Position numbers and translations under genes: made by a program. A stretch of 47,570 nt of DNA from Gammaproteobacteria bacterium (GTDB lineage: Bacteria; Pseudomonadota; Gammaproteobacteria; Thiohalomonadales; Thiohalomonadaceae). A model generated the notes under the pieces. The model was given only the letters and a program-made list of their open reading frames with translations, made no database searches and had not been told where the DNA came from. This document shows, piece by piece, positions 9,040 through 22,018 of the stretch; the stretch's first letter is position 1, and each line of letters begins with the position of its first letter. The stretch spans positions 1-47,570 of the forward strand of contig QKED01000098.1 of the NCBI GenBank assembly GCA_003252455.1, written 5' to 3'.

Positions 9040-10473
9040 TCACACCAGCTCCCCGACTTTAACGATTTTCAGCGCGTTGGTGCCACCCATCTGGCCGATG
9101 AGGTCGCCCTTGGTGATGATCACCAGGTCGCCCTCGCGTACCGCGCCACGGCGCAGCAGCTCGTCGATCGCCTCGCGATTGATCTGCGCGTGGTCGACGG
9201 TGTCGGACTCGAAGCTGACCGGCTCCACGCCGCGATAGAGGGTCACCTTGCGCCGGGTGTGTACGTGCCGGGTCATGGCGTAGATGGGGATGCCAGAGCT
9301 GATACGCGACATCCACAACGGGGTAGAGCCCGACTCGGTGAGGGCGGCGATGGCCTTCACGTTGAGGTGGTTGGCGGTGTACATGGTGGCCATGGCGATC
9401 GCCTCGTCCATGCGCCCGAAGGTGCTGTGGATGCGGTGGTCCGAGGTCATCGCCAGGTGCTGACGCTCGGCCTCGCGGCAGACGCGGTCCATCGCCTCAA
9501 TGGCCTTGTGCGGGTACTTGCCGGCGGCGGTCTCGGCGGAGAGCATCACCGCGTCGGTGCCGTCGAGCACGGCGTTGGCCACGTCGAATACCTCGGCACG
9601 GGTCGGGATCGGGTTCTCGATCATCGACTCCATCATCTGCGTGGCGGTGATACAGACGCGATTGAGCTCACGGGCGCGCTTGATCAGCTTCTTCTGCGCC
9701 GGAGGCAGCGCAGCGTCGCCGATCTCCACACCCAGATCGCCACGGGCGATCATGATGGCGTTGGAGGCGAGGATGATCTCATCGATGCACTCCAGCGCCT
9801 CGCTACGCTCGATCTTAGCGACGATGTAGCTGTCACCCCCGGCCGCGGTGAGCAGGGCGCGGGCCTCGTTGATATCCTCGGCGCTGCGCGGGAAGGAGAC
9901 GGCCAGATAGTCGGCCTCCATCTTGGCGGCGGTGCGGATATCCTCGCGGTCCTTGTCCGTCAGGGCCGGGGCGGAGAGGCCGCCGCCCTGACGGTTGATG
10001 CCCTTGCGGTTGGAGAGCTCACCGCCGACCACCACACGGGTATGCACCTCTTGACCGACGACATTGTCGACCCAGAGGACGATACGCCCGTCGTCGAGTA
10101 GTAGGGTGTCACCGCGCTTGACGTCTTCCGGCAGTTGCTTGTAGCTGATGCCGACACGCTCCTTATCGCCATCCTCTTTGCCCAATTGGGCGTCGAGGAC
10201 GAAGGCCTGCCCCTCGTCGAGGATGACCTTGGTGGTCTTGAATTTTTCGATGCGGATCTTCGGCCCCTGTAGGTCGGCGAGGACGCCGACCTGACGGCCA
10301 TGGGCGCGGGCGCGGTTACGTACCCGCTCGGCGCGCTCCATGTGCTCCTCGGCGGTGCCGTGGGAGAAGTTGATACGCACCACATCGACCCCGGCCTCGA
10401 TGATCTTGTCGAGCATCTTGGGGTCGTCGGTCGCCGGCCCTAGGGTGGCGACAATCTTGGTTCTTCTCAGCAT
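9040..10473 (-). CDS. pyk: Pyruvate kinase
   Basis: 477-residue cytoplasmic enzyme that transfers phosphate from phosphoenolpyruvate to ADP, giving pyruvate and ATP. The N-terminus [16 protein letters not shown] and VVRINFSHG carry the substrate-binding arginine and asparagine. [11 protein letters not shown] contains the catalytic lysine signature, [12 protein letters not shown] the metal-binding Glu/Asp region, and [12 protein letters not shown] the following conserved loop. A full-length allosteric C-terminal domain is present, ending near [22 protein letters not shown]. It sits between pgk and fba in the carbon operon, where it drains 3-phosphoglycerate-derived carbon to pyruvate. Type I versus II cannot be fixed from sequence inspection. 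Confidence 0.96.
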   Translation of the reverse strand: MLRRTKIVATLGPATDDPKMLDKIIEAGVDVVRINFSHGTAEEHMERAERVRNRARAHGRQVGVLADLQGPKIRIEKFKTTKVILDEGQAFVLDAQLGKEDGDKERVGISYKQLPEDVKRGDTLLLDDGRIVLWVDNVVGQEVHTRVVVGGELSNRKGINRQGGGLSAPALTDKDREDIRTAAKMEADYLAVSFPRSAEDINEARALLTAAGGDSYIVAKIERSEALECIDEIILASNAIMIARGDLGVEIGDAALPPAQKKLIKRARELNRVCITATQMMESMIENPIPTRAEVFDVANAVLDGTDAVMLSAETAAGKYPHKAIEAMDRVCREAERQHLAMTSDHRIHSTFGRMDEAIAMATMYTANHLNVKAIAALTESGSTPLWMSRISSGIPIYAMTRHVHTRRKVTLYRGVEPVSFESDTVDHAQINREAIDELLRRGAVREGDLVIITKGDLIGQMGGTNALKIVKVGELV

Positions 10474-10519
10474 GAGTTAGCCTTCGCCGCTAGGCGCGAG
10501 TGTGAGGAAGGGGGGGACA

Positions 10520-10541
10520 CGCCGGGCCTCTCTGCCCGGCG
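10520..10541 (-). other. GC-rich hairpin between pgk and pyk
   Basis: Perfect 8-bp stem CGCCGGGC / GCCCGGCG with a 6-base loop in the 87-bp pgk-pyk gap. No T-run follows on the minus strand, so it does not look like a full terminator. Confidence 0.6.
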
Positions 10542-10560
10542 CGGAGGCGTGGTCGCCCAC

Positions 10561-11760
10561 TCAGCCCTTGGCACGCTCCTCGAGCATGGCCACGGCGGGC
10601 AGCACCTTGCCTTCGAGGTACTCGAGGAAGGCGCCGCCGGCGGTGGAGATGTAGCTCACCTTGTCGTAGATGTCGTACTTCTGGATCGCGGCGATGGTGT
10701 CACCACCACCGGCCAGGGAGAAGCCCGCGGCGTTGGCGATGGCCATGGAGACGGTCTTGGTACCCTCGCCGAACTGGTCGAACTCGAACACGCCGACCGG
10801 GCCGTTCCAGACGATGGTCCCGGCTTTGGCGATGATCTCGGCCAGCTCCTTGGCGGAGTCGGGGCCGATGTCGTAGATCATGTCGTCGTCGGCGACATCG
10901 CCCGAGTCCTTCAGTACCGCTGGCGCATCGGGGTTGCCATCGCTGCCGAACGGAGACTCGTTGCTGACGACCACATCTACAGCGATCGGAATGGAGGCAC
11001 CACGTGCGGCCATCTTCTCCATCAGCGCCTGGGCGGTGGGGATCAGGTCGTGCTCGCAGAGGGACTTACCGACGTTCTTGCCGGTGGCGGCGAGGAAGGT
11101 GTTGGCGATGCCGCCGCCCACCACCAGCTGGTCGACCTTCTCGGAGAGGGCTTCGAGCACGGTCAGCTTGGTGGAGACCTTGGAGCCGCCGACGATGGCG
11201 ACCATCGGGCGGGCCGGGTTGGCCAGGGCCTTGGCCAGGGCGTCCAGCTCTTCGGCCAGCAGCAGACCGGCGCAGGCGACCGGGGCGAACATGCCGGCGC
11301 CGGTGGTGGAGGCCTCGGCGCGGTGTGCGGTACCGAAGGCGTCCATGACGAAGACGTCGCACAGGGCGGCGTACTTGCGCGCAGTCTCTTCGACGTTCTT
11401 CTTCTCGCCCTTGTTGATGCGGCAGTTCTCCAGCAGCACCAGCTCGCCGTCGGCGACCTCGAAGCCACCATCGACCCAGTCGCGGATCAGGCGCACTGCG
11501 CCACCCAGACGGGCGGCGATGTCATCGGCCACCGGCTGCAGGGAGACCTCGGGGGTCCACTCACCCTCGGTGGGGCGGCCCAGGTGCGAGGTGACCATGA
11601 CCTTGGCGCCGGCCTTCATGCAGTGCTCGATGGTCGGCATGGAGGCGGTGATGCGGGCGTCGGAGGTGACCTTGCCGTCCTTGACGGGGACGTTCAGGTC
11701 GGCGCGGATGAGCACGCGCTTGCCGGCGAGATCCAGGTCGGTCAGCTTGATGAAAGCCAT
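10561..11760 (-). CDS. pgk: Phosphoglycerate kinase
   Basis: 399-residue monomeric kinase interconverting 3-phosphoglycerate + ATP and 1,3-bisphosphoglycerate + ADP. Visible signatures are [13 protein letters not shown] at the N-terminus (substrate side), [23 protein letters not shown], the hinge [10 protein letters not shown], and the C-terminal nucleotide domain motif AGGGDTIAA with STAGGAFLE. Length is typical. The ATG is preceded by AGGAGA. It lies directly downstream of gap, its metabolic partner, in the same operon. Confidence 0.97.
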   Translation of the reverse strand: MAFIKLTDLDLAGKRVLIRADLNVPVKDGKVTSDARITASMPTIEHCMKAGAKVMVTSHLGRPTEGEWTPEVSLQPVADDIAARLGGAVRLIRDWVDGGFEVADGELVLLENCRINKGEKKNVEETARKYAALCDVFVMDAFGTAHRAEASTTGAGMFAPVACAGLLLAEELDALAKALANPARPMVAIVGGSKVSTKLTVLEALSEKVDQLVVGGGIANTFLAATGKNVGKSLCEHDLIPTAQALMEKMAARGASIPIAVDVVVSNESPFGSDGNPDAPAVLKDSGDVADDDMIYDIGPDSAKELAEIIAKAGTIVWNGPVGVFEFDQFGEGTKTVSMAIANAAGFSLAGGGDTIAAIQKYDIYDKVSYISTAGGAFLEYLEGKVLPAVAMLEERAKG

Positions 11761-11853
11761 GGTTGATTTCTCCTGATAGTGCGGTAGTTATTTGTAGAAT
11801 GCTTGGGGCAACCGAGGGGCGGGTTGGCCGAAACACTCTGGTCAGGGAGGGGA

Positions 11854-11875
11854 GGGTGGGCCCGAGGGCCCACCC
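11854..11875 (-). other. GC-rich hairpin between gap and pgk
   Basis: Near-perfect palindrome GGGTGGGCC-CGAG-GGCCCACCC (9-bp stem, tetraloop) just after the gap stop codon. There is no T-run on the minus strand. As an RNA hairpin it could protect the 3' end of an upstream tkt-gap mRNA. Confidence 0.65.
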
Positions 11876-11888
11876 CAAGCCGAGTGGC

Positions 11889-12977
<1,089 letters not shown>

Positions 12978-14963
12978 TCAGAGCACCGACTCGACGGTCG
13001 CGACGACGTTGGCCACGGTGAAGCCGAACTGCTCGAAGAGCTGGCCGGCCGGGGCGGACTCGCCGAAGGACTTCATGCACACCACGGCGCCGTCGAGGCC
13101 GACGTACTTGTGCCAGCCGAGGTCGACACCGGCCTCGATGGCCACGCGCTTGACGCCGGGGGTGAGCACGGAGTCCTTGTAGGCCTTCTCCTGGGCGTCG
13201 AAACGGCAGGTGGAGGGCATGGAGACCACGCGCACCTTGCGCCCGGAGAGGGCGGCCGCGGCGTCCATTGCCAGACCCACCTCGGAGCCGGTAGCGATGA
13301 GGATGACGTCGGCGGTGCCGTCGCAATCCTGCAGCACGTAGCCGCCCTTGGCGATGGCCTTCACCTGCTCCTCGGTGCGCGGCATCGGCTTCAGATTCTG
13401 ACGCGAGAAGACCAGGGCGGTCGGGCCGTTGTCACGCAGCATCGCCTCCTTCCAGGAGACGGCGGACTCGATGGCATCGCAGCCGCGCCAGGTCTCGAAG
13501 TTGGGGATGGCGCGCATGGTGGCGAGCTGCTCCACCGGCTGGTGGGTGGGGCCGTCCTCGCCGAGGCCGATGGAGTCGTGGGTGTAGACGTAGATCGGGT
13601 TGATCTTCATCAGGGCGGACATGCGCAGGGCGTTGCGCATGAACTCCATGAACATGAAGAAGGTGGCGCTGTAGGCGCGGAAGCCACCGTGCAGCATCAT
13701 GCCGTTGACCATGTGCGCCATACCGAACTCACGTACACCCCAGGAGATGTAGTTGCCGTTGGCGTTGGCGGCGTTGACCTTGACGGTGCCGGACCAGTTG
13801 GTCAGGTTGGAGCCGGTCAGGTCGGCGGAGCCGCCGAACATCTCGGGCAGCACCGGCCCCATCGCCTCGATGGCGTTCTGGGAGGCCTTGCGCGAGGCGA
13901 TGTTGGGCATGTCGGCCTGGGTCTTGGCGATGTACTTGTCCATCTCCGCGACGAAGTTGGCGGGCAGCTCACCGGCCATGCGGCGCACGAACTCGGCGGC
14001 CTCGGTCGGGTACTCGGCCTTGTAGGCGTCGAAACGGCTCTGCCATTCGGACTCGGCGGCACTACCGGCGGCCTTGTGGTCCCAGCCGGCGTAGATCTCC
14101 TCGGGGATGACGAAGGGCTCGTGGCTCCAGCCGAGGTTCTCGCGGGTGAGGGCGATCTCGGCGTGACCGAGGGGCGCGCCGTGGCAGTCGTGGGTACCGC
14201 ACAGGTTCGGCGAGCCGAAGCCGATGGTGGTACGGCAGCAGATCAGGGTCGGCTTGTTGCTCTCGGCCTTGGCCAGGGTGATGGCGGCGTTGATGGCGTC
14301 GGCGTTGTGGCCGTCGACATCACGGATCACCTGCCAGCCGTAGGCCTCGAAGCGACCGGCGACGTCCTTCTCCATCCAGTCGGAGATGTGGCCGTCGATG
14401 GAGATGTCGTTGTCGTCCCAGAAGGCGATGAGCTTGCCGAGACCCAGGGTGCCGGCCATGGCGCAGGCCTCGTGGGAGAGGCCCTCCATGAGGCAGCCAT
14501 CGCCCATGAACACGTAGGTGTTGTGGTCGACGATGGTGTGGCCGGGCTTGTTGAATTGCGCGGCCAGGGTGCGCTCGGCGATGGCCATGCCCACGGCGTT
14601 GGTGATGCCCTGACCGAGGGGGCCGGTGGTGGTCTCGATGCCGGGGGCGTAGCCGTACTCGGGGTGACCGGCGGTCTTGGAGTGGAGCTGACGGAAGTTC
14701 TTGATGTCGTCCATGCTGAGTGCAAAACCGGTGAGGTGCAGCAGGGAGTAGATCAGCATGGAGCCGTGGCCGTTGGAGAGGACGAAACGGTCACGGTCGG
14801 CCCACTCGGCGTTGGTGGGGTTGAACTTCAGGTGGCTGTTCCACAGGACCTCGGCGATGTCGGCCATGCCCATGGGGGCCCCGGGGTGGCCGGAGTTGGC
14901 CTTCTGGACCGCATCCATGCTCAGGGCGCGGATGGCGTTGGCAAGCTCACGTCTGGTCGGCAT
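12978..14963 (-). CDS. tkt: Transketolase
   Basis: 661-residue thiamine-diphosphate enzyme moving two-carbon ketol units between sugar phosphates in the pentose phosphate and Calvin pathways. The N-terminal [20 protein letters not shown] is the family signature. GDGCLMEG...[11 protein letters not shown] is the ThDP/metal-binding block, and [23 protein letters not shown] is the pyrimidine-domain signature with the conserved Glu region. Full length compared with the family. It is the first gene of the carbon operon, read from the 639-bp region shared with metK, and has TAGGAGA before the ATG. Confidence 0.97.
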   Translation of the reverse strand: MPTRRELANAIRALSMDAVQKANSGHPGAPMGMADIAEVLWNSHLKFNPTNAEWADRDRFVLSNGHGSMLIYSLLHLTGFALSMDDIKNFRQLHSKTAGHPEYGYAPGIETTTGPLGQGITNAVGMAIAERTLAAQFNKPGHTIVDHNTYVFMGDGCLMEGLSHEACAMAGTLGLGKLIAFWDDNDISIDGHISDWMEKDVAGRFEAYGWQVIRDVDGHNADAINAAITLAKAESNKPTLICCRTTIGFGSPNLCGTHDCHGAPLGHAEIALTRENLGWSHEPFVIPEEIYAGWDHKAAGSAAESEWQSRFDAYKAEYPTEAAEFVRRMAGELPANFVAEMDKYIAKTQADMPNIASRKASQNAIEAMGPVLPEMFGGSADLTGSNLTNWSGTVKVNAANANGNYISWGVREFGMAHMVNGMMLHGGFRAYSATFFMFMEFMRNALRMSALMKINPIYVYTHDSIGLGEDGPTHQPVEQLATMRAIPNFETWRGCDAIESAVSWKEAMLRDNGPTALVFSRQNLKPMPRTEEQVKAIAKGGYVLQDCDGTADVILIATGSEVGLAMDAAAALSGRKVRVVSMPSTCRFDAQEKAYKDSVLTPGVKRVAIEAGVDLGWHKYVGLDGAVVCMKSFGESAPAGQLFEQFGFTVANVVATVESVL

Positions 14964-15602
14964 TGATTTCTCCTAGATTGCTAATGCGTTAAATACGTTT
15001 CGAATGAAAGATGTTGGGTACGCGGGGTCGCGGCTCATGGGCCGGCTGGTTCTCCCGCGGCCACCCGCACAGGGGCGGCGGTTGCCACGCGCTTGCACCT
15101 CTTCGGGCACTGGGGGCGTTATGCTGTCAGCAGCGTCCGGCTGCGAATGTAGTGTGCTGGTCGGTTGTGACATTCCGCCCATCGGGGTGTCGGGTTTCCC
15201 TCAAAGAGTCGAGGGGTAATGCGCGCGCATTGTTACCCAATTCCCCCAACGGGGCAACTGCCACCACCCTCCAGGCTCAGAATAATCGTTTTTATTCAGC
15301 GCCTTATGGTTATCATTAGACGACTTGGACGATGACTTGGGCAACACGTTAACGCATCGTCGGGGTAACACAAATATTCCTAATGGGGGGGCTGTTTTGT
15401 TACCTACGCGCCATGCGGGATATTTGCTGTGCCCTCACGCCCACCTCTATATAGGTGACTCAGCTCACCCCTGGTCGTTTACGCGGGGGTGCTTGGGTGT
15501 GTCTCGCGGCGCCGAGTTGGACTATAATCGGCCACTATTTTTTGGACACCCTCACGGGCCACGCAAAACGCTGCCGTTTCACAACCATCAGGAACACTAT
15601 TC
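14964..15602. promoter_or_regulatory. Divergent tkt/metK control region (639 bp, no gene)
   Basis: No credible gene is present; the open frames here have no ribosome site or family motifs. The stretch must carry the tkt operon promoter on the minus strand and the metK promoter on the plus strand. Visible structure includes TTAACGCAT on the plus strand at 15349-15357 and the same motif inverted at 14984-14992, close to tkt. GAATAA-N6-TTATTC forms an inverted repeat at 15280-15297. The AT-rich centre contrasts with the flanking genes. A LysR-type (CbbR-like) site is possible, but I cannot identify one with confidence. Confidence 0.5.
15523..15528 (+). promoter_or_regulatory. Consensus -10 element (TATAAT) upstream of metK
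   Basis: A perfect TATAAT hexamer lies 75 bp before the metK start codon in non-coding DNA. No good -35 hexamer occurs at 16-18 bp; TTGGGT at 15493-15498 is too far upstream. The promoter call therefore rests on the -10 alone. Confidence 0.5.
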
Positions 15603-16763
<1,161 letters not shown>

Positions 16764-16801
16764 ACCGACGTCTAGCGACGGCCTATGGGTCGTCGCATGC
16801 G

Positions 16802-16828
16802 GAGGGCGGCCAGGCCGCCCTCTTGATT
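16802..16828 (+). terminator. Intrinsic terminator after metK
   Basis: 9-bp stem GAGGGCGGC / GCCGCCCTC with a 3-base loop, followed by TTGATTTT. It lies 39 bp downstream of the metK stop and just before the SAH riboswitch, separating metK transcription from ahcY. Confidence 0.8.
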
Positions 16829-16854
16829 TTCAGACCTATTTTTCCCTCACCCCG

Positions 16855-16930
16855 CCCCGAGGAGCGTTGCAACGGCGACCTGCGTGTCGCCGCCAGGCTT
16901 GGGGAGTGGGGTCACACCGCAACGGCGCTC
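16855..16930 (+). promoter_or_regulatory. SAH riboswitch in the ahcY leader
   Basis: The conserved SAH riboswitch pattern is visible in the 5' leader of ahcY. P1 pairs GAGCGTTGC (16862-16870) with GCAAC...GCGCTC (16919-16930). P2 pairs CGGCGAC (16873-16879) with GTCGCCG (16886-16892). The conserved core CCAGGCTTGGGG follows P2 and can form the pseudoknot with the upstream CCCCGAGG. The family binds S-adenosylhomocysteine and switches ahcY on. The Shine-Dalgarno AGGAG at 16940-16944 follows shortly after P1, so translation or early transcription could be the controlled step. Confidence 0.93.
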
Positions 16931-16953
16931 ATTCGACACAGGAGCAACCTACC

Positions 16954-18372
<1,419 letters not shown>

Positions 18373-18389
18373 GGCGGCGTCCGCTGTCT

Positions 18390-18458
18390 GCCGAGGCCCT
18401 GTGCCTCGGCACTCCCGGTCGGCGGATGTGCCTTGCGTGCATCCGCCGATTTTCGTTT
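18390..18458 (+). other. Two consecutive hairpins between ahcY and metF
   Basis: The 105-bp gap holds an 8-bp stem GCCGAGGC / GCCTCGGC (18390-18410). A 10-bp stem TCGGCGGATG / CATCCGCCGA (18419-18428 / 18440-18449) follows, with TTTTCGTTTT after it. The second resembles an intrinsic terminator or attenuator and would lower metF transcription relative to ahcY. It ends about 20 bp before the metF start. Confidence 0.6.
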
Positions 18459-18477
18459 TCGACGGAGAATTTAGCCG

Positions 18478-19326
18478 ATGGAATCCCAACGACAGTACCC
18501 CGCCCAGTTCAGCTTCGAGTTCTTCCCGCCCAAGGGCGAGCAGGGCGAGGCGCGCCTGGCGGCGACCCGTGACGAGCTGGCCAAACTCAACCCGCGCTAC
18601 GTCTCGGTCACCTATGGCGCCGGCGGTAGCACCCAGGCGGGCACCCTCGATGCCGTGCGTGGCATGCTCGGAGCCGGGCTCGACTGTGCCCCGCACCTCT
18701 CCTGCATCGGTTCGAGCAAGGAGCAGCTGCGCGAGCTGCTCGACACCTACCGCGAGATGGGCGTCAAGCGCATCGTCGCCCTGCGTGGCGACCTCCCCTC
18801 GGGGATGCGTGACAGCGGCGACCTGCACTACGCCAACGAGCTGGTCGCCTTCATCCGTGCCGAGACCGGCGATCACTTCCACCTGGAGGTGGCCGCCTAT
18901 CCCGAGTTCCACCCGCAGGCGAAGAGCGCCCTGCACGACCTGGACAACTTCCAGCGCAAGGTGGAGGCGGGGGCCAGCGCGGCCATCACCCAGTACTTTT
19001 ACAACGCCGACGCCTACTTGCGCTTCGTCGACGAGTGTGAAAAGCGGGGTCTCGACCTGCCGATCATCCCCGGTATCATGCCGATCACCAACTACACCCA
19101 GTTGGCGCGCTTCTCCGGCATGTGTGGCGCGGAGATCCCGCGCTGGCTCGACCGGCGCCTGGCCGCCTACGGTGATGACCTGGAGTCGATCCGGACCCTC
19201 GGCCACACGGTGGTCGTGGAGCTGTGCCGCCGTCTGCTCGACGCCGGCGCCCCTGGCCTCCACTTCTATACCATGAACCAGTCCGGCCCGACCCTCGCCC
19301 TCTGGCGCGACTTGGGCCTCGACTAA
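18478..19326 (+). CDS. metF: 5,10-methylenetetrahydrofolate reductase
   Basis: 282-residue flavoprotein reducing 5,10-methylene-THF to 5-methyl-THF, the methyl donor for methionine synthesis. Signatures are FSFEFFPPKGEQG at the N-terminus, VSVTYGAGGST, HLSCIGSSKEQL, IVALRGDLP, and the FAD/folate region ITQYFYNADAYLRFVDEC followed by PIIPGIMPITN. Length matches bacterial MetF. It completes the metK-ahcY-metF set and would supply methyl groups for re-methylating the homocysteine made by AhcY. The methionine synthase itself is not in the window. Confidence 0.96.
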   Translation: MESQRQYPAQFSFEFFPPKGEQGEARLAATRDELAKLNPRYVSVTYGAGGSTQAGTLDAVRGMLGAGLDCAPHLSCIGSSKEQLRELLDTYREMGVKRIVALRGDLPSGMRDSGDLHYANELVAFIRAETGDHFHLEVAAYPEFHPQAKSALHDLDNFQRKVEAGASAAITQYFYNADAYLRFVDECEKRGLDLPIIPGIMPITNYTQLARFSGMCGAEIPRWLDRRLAAYGDDLESIRTLGHTVVVELCRRLLDAGAPGLHFYTMNQSGPTLALWRDLGLD

Positions 19327-19744
19327 AGCCCCGAGGGGCGTGTCGTCACAGGGAGGTCCGCACGCCCGCCCCATCTGCCGGGTCCTGACGCAATGATCCG
19401 CTGCCAGGCGAGCCGGTAGGGACCACCGCAGCCCGCACAGGACCCGGTGGCGGAGACTACCGCGAGTGCCTCGTACGTGACTTCACCCCCTCAGGGCGCG
19501 ACATGCTCTGGCGCGGTGAGTACGGCAGCGTGCGCATGCAGCGGCGGTGACCACGCCTTCGCTGGGCACCCTCGGGTGCAGTAGCGCATGCACCGACCTT
19601 GTACCTCTACCTCCATGGGCATTTTGCGGTCGCATCGACCAGGTCGGCGCCCGACGCCAGCGGTATGCTCGGCCGACGCACGGGGCCCTACGGTTAGCCC
19701 ATCGGGACCCCGGAGCGCCTGTTTGGCAGGCCCGATTGCGCGTG
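19327..19744. other. 418-bp non-coding gap with a possible gene remnant
   Basis: No complete gene is supported between metF and mutH. On the plus strand a frame is open from 19389 to the stop at 19548-19550. Its last 32 codons (from GDYRECLVRDF) have the codon usage and residue mix of real protein, but there is no start codon with a ribosome site and I recognise no family. A short hairpin GCCTG-N5-CAGGC lies at 19717-19731, downstream of mutH on the minus strand. The rest shows nothing I can name. Confidence 0.35.
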
Positions 19745-20431
19745 TTAGGCCGTGGGTAGGTCGAAGTGGCGGCGTAGGATCGCCCCGGTAAAGTGCGGCC
19801 TCAGATAAAATCCCCGTGGGTTGACCCACTCCAACTCCCCCTCGCTATTGACCGTACGGGTCAGCACCCGTGAATGGGCCGCCTTGGGGCGGATCTGCAG
19901 CACCTCGCCGAAGCGTGCGGTGATCGCCGCCAGCTCCCCGTGGCAGATGCGCTCGGTCAGCTCCTCCCAGTCGCGACGCAGCAGGGTCGCCTCTTCGGCG
20001 TCGGGGCTCCAGAGCAGTGGCGTGCCGATGCGCCGCTCGGCGAGAGGCAGGGCCGCCTCTGCCTCCACCGGCACCCAGAGCACACGCGCCAGTTTGCGCG
20101 CCAGCCAGCTCTCCTCCCAGGCCCCGCGCGTCACCGCCTCCAGCGGCGCGGTGCAGACGTAGGTCGACTCGCGTGGGCGCCCCTGGGCATCCACCGGCAG
20201 GCTCTTCAGCTCTATCCCCAACTGGGGGAAATCGGGTTCGGCCAGGGAGCCCGATTCGGCCCCGAGTGCCAGCTCCAGTAGCTGTCCTACCCACCCCTTA
20301 TGGCGGCGCAGGTCCGCGGGCACATCGAGGTCGAGCCACACGGCCAGATCACCTAGACGGTGACCAGCCAGCGCCTCGGCGCGGGCCAACAGCTCGGTGG
20401 CATCGTGCGGGGGAGGGGGGCGCTGGGGCAT
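19745..20431 (-). CDS. mutH: DNA mismatch repair endonuclease MutH
   Basis: 228-residue endonuclease that nicks the unmethylated strand at hemimethylated GATC sites after activation by MutS-MutL. The restriction-like active site D-x(6)-E-x-K is intact: D67, E74 and K76 in PDFPQLGIELKS. Further conserved blocks include GRPRESTYVCTAPLEAV, RVLWVPVE, GTPLLWSPDAEE, LQIRPKAAHS and PRGFYLRPHFT. The length equals that of E. coli MutH. The frame is open well upstream, but the ATG at 20431 gives the standard N-terminus. Its presence implies a Dam methylase elsewhere in the genome. It diverges from the nitroreductase gene by 72 bp. Confidence 0.95.
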   Translation of the reverse strand: MPQRPPPPHDATELLARAEALAGHRLGDLAVWLDLDVPADLRRHKGWVGQLLELALGAESGSLAEPDFPQLGIELKSLPVDAQGRPRESTYVCTAPLEAVTRGAWEESWLARKLARVLWVPVEAEAALPLAERRIGTPLLWSPDAEEATLLRRDWEELTERICHGELAAITARFGEVLQIRPKAAHSRVLTRTVNSEGELEWVNPRGFYLRPHFTGAILRRHFDLPTA

Positions 20432-20503
20432 GACCTTTGTATACTCTTGCTGGCGTCCCCAGATCGGGAGCGCAGGCATACTACCAGTTATTAAGGAGTG
20501 ACC

Positions 20504-21094
20504 ATGACCCAGCCCCTCGACGCCGCCGCCCTCGATACCCTGTTTCGCGAGGCGCGCAGCTTCAGCTACTGGCTCGACGAGCCGGTCAGCGATGCCGACC
20601 TCCATGCCCTCTACGCGTTGATGAAGATGGGCCCTACCGCGGCCAACAGCTGCCCGGCGCGTGTCGTCTTCGTGCGCAGCCCCGAGGGCAAGGCGCGCCT
20701 GCGCCCCTGTCTGGCCGAGGGGAATATCGACAAATCCATGTCCGCGCCGGTGGTGGCGGTGATCGGCTACGACACCGAGTTCTACGACCAACTGCCCAAG
20801 CTCTTCCCGCACACCGATGCCCGTGCGTGGTTCGCTGGTGACGCGGCCAAGGCCGAGGCGGTCGCCTCCATGAATACCAGCCTGCAGGGGGCCTATCTGA
20901 TCCTCGCTGCCCGCTCACTGGGGCTCGATTGTGGCCCGATGACCGGCTTCGACGCCGCCGCCATGAGCGAGACCTTCTTCCCCGGGGGCAAGGTCAAGGC
21001 GCTGCTCATCTGCGCCATCGGCCACGGTAATCGCGCCAAGCTGCACCCGCGCGGTCCGCGCCTCGACTTCGACGAGGCCTGCTCCCTCGCCTGA
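20504..21094 (+). CDS. rutE: RutE-like nitroreductase family protein
   Basis: 196-residue flavin-dependent oxidoreductase closely resembling malonic semialdehyde reductase Rut[53 protein letters not shown] and [12 protein letters not shown] all follow that family. RutE-type enzymes reduce malonic semialdehyde to 3-hydroxypropionate in pyrimidine breakdown, or other small aldehydes and quinones. No other rut genes are nearby, so a general reductase role is equally likely. Start chosen at the ATG 20504 with AAGGAG five bases upstream, rather than the GTG at 20498. Confidence 0.85.
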   Translation: MTQPLDAAALDTLFREARSFSYWLDEPVSDADLHALYALMKMGPTAANSCPARVVFVRSPEGKARLRPCLAEGNIDKSMSAPVVAVIGYDTEFYDQLPKLFPHTDARAWFAGDAAKAEAVASMNTSLQGAYLILAARSLGLDCGPMTGFDAAAMSETFFPGGKVKALLICAIGHGNRAKLHPRGPRLDFDEACSLA

Positions 21095-21338
21095 GCCCCA
21101 GGGTGGTCGAGGCCGTGCCCGCGACACCTCCCCTGGCCTGTCCGGCCTTGGCCGCGCGGGCTGGGGGATTCCGTTATGCCGCGTACTGGCGCAAGATAAC
21201 CGCAGCGGCGTCACCCCCTAATCCAGCATGCCCCTGGATGGGTTACGCCCGTCGGCACGCCGCTGCATGCGACGCCCGGGTGCCCCGCGCGCCAAGGGCA
21301 GACAGACAAAAACGATATTCGCGGAAGAGGAGAACCCC

Positions 21339-21977
21339 ATGCCCAAACTGTTCCTGCGCCTCGCCTTGGCGCTGATGCTGCTGTCTACGATGCTCTCGGC
21401 CCAGGCCGCCGACCCTGGGGTGATGCTGCAGCAGCGCGTCGACCGTCTCAATCAGTATCTGTTGCACAATCGCCCCCATCCAGAGCAGATCCGTCTCTAT
21501 CTGGAGCGGGAGGTGGTGCCCTTCTTCGCCGTCGATACCATGGCCGAGTGGGCCGCCGGTGCCCTGGGTCGGCACCTCGACGAGCAGCAGCGCAAACTCT
21601 TCACCGAGGACCTGATCCACCGCTTCATGCGCGCTATCGCCTATGGCCTGGCCGACTATCCGGTGAGCGACATCGAGTACCTACCCGCACGCGGCAATCC
21701 GGTGAGCGGTGAGATCCAGCTCGGTGTGCGCGTCATCAGTCAGACGCGCTCCCCGGTACAGCTCGACTTCCGCCTGTTGGACGGCGAGCAGGGTTGGCGT
21801 GTGGTGGATGTGAGTGCCAATGGCCTGAGTGCCATGAACTACTATCGCCAGTTCTACGCAGAGCAGGCCGAGCGTTTCGGCGTGCGGGGATTTATCGCGC
21901 GTCTGGAGATGGAGGGGCGTCGGCGTGAGGCGCCGCGTGGTGCGGCCATGGGCGCGCCGGTGGTGGCCAAACCCTGA
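21339..21977 (+). CDS. MlaC/Ttg2D-family periplasmic phospholipid-binding protein
   Basis: 212-residue exported protein with a signal peptide ending LSAQA-A at about residue 23. The MlaC fold pattern is visible: an N-terminal helical part, FAVDTMAEWAAGALGRHLDEQQRKLFTEDLIHRF, then beta-rich VRVISQTRSPVQLDFRL, WRVVDVSANGLSAMNYYRQFYAE. MlaC proteins shuttle phospholipids between outer membrane and the MlaFEDB inner-membrane transporter. The usual mlaFEDB partners are not adjacent, so this is an orphan copy that may serve another MCE-type or envelope system. GAGGAG precedes the ATG. The C-terminus is an Ala/Arg/Pro-rich tail. Confidence 0.8.
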   Translation: MPKLFLRLALALMLLSTMLSAQAADPGVMLQQRVDRLNQYLLHNRPHPEQIRLYLEREVVPFFAVDTMAEWAAGALGRHLDEQQRKLFTEDLIHRFMRAIAYGLADYPVSDIEYLPARGNPVSGEIQLGVRVISQTRSPVQLDFRLLDGEQGWRVVDVSANGLSAMNYYRQFYAEQAERFGVRGFIARLEMEGRRREAPRGAAMGAPVVAKP

Positions 21978-22018
21978 GCAGTCACTAGCAGGGTGGGGTG
22001 TAAGAGGGGGTTTTAGGT

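Noticed and set aside
13110-14966. 618-residue plus-strand open frame
   Set aside because: Antisense shadow of transketolase; low-complexity Gly/Val/Asp/His composition typical of such shadows.
15190-15602. Possible SAM riboswitch in the metK leader
   Set aside because: I could not match any SAM-I, SAM-II or SAM-IV core pattern to this stretch.
19491-19829. 112-residue minus-strand frame after mutH
   Set aside because: Overlaps the mutH end, has no ribosome site, and the composition is random-like.
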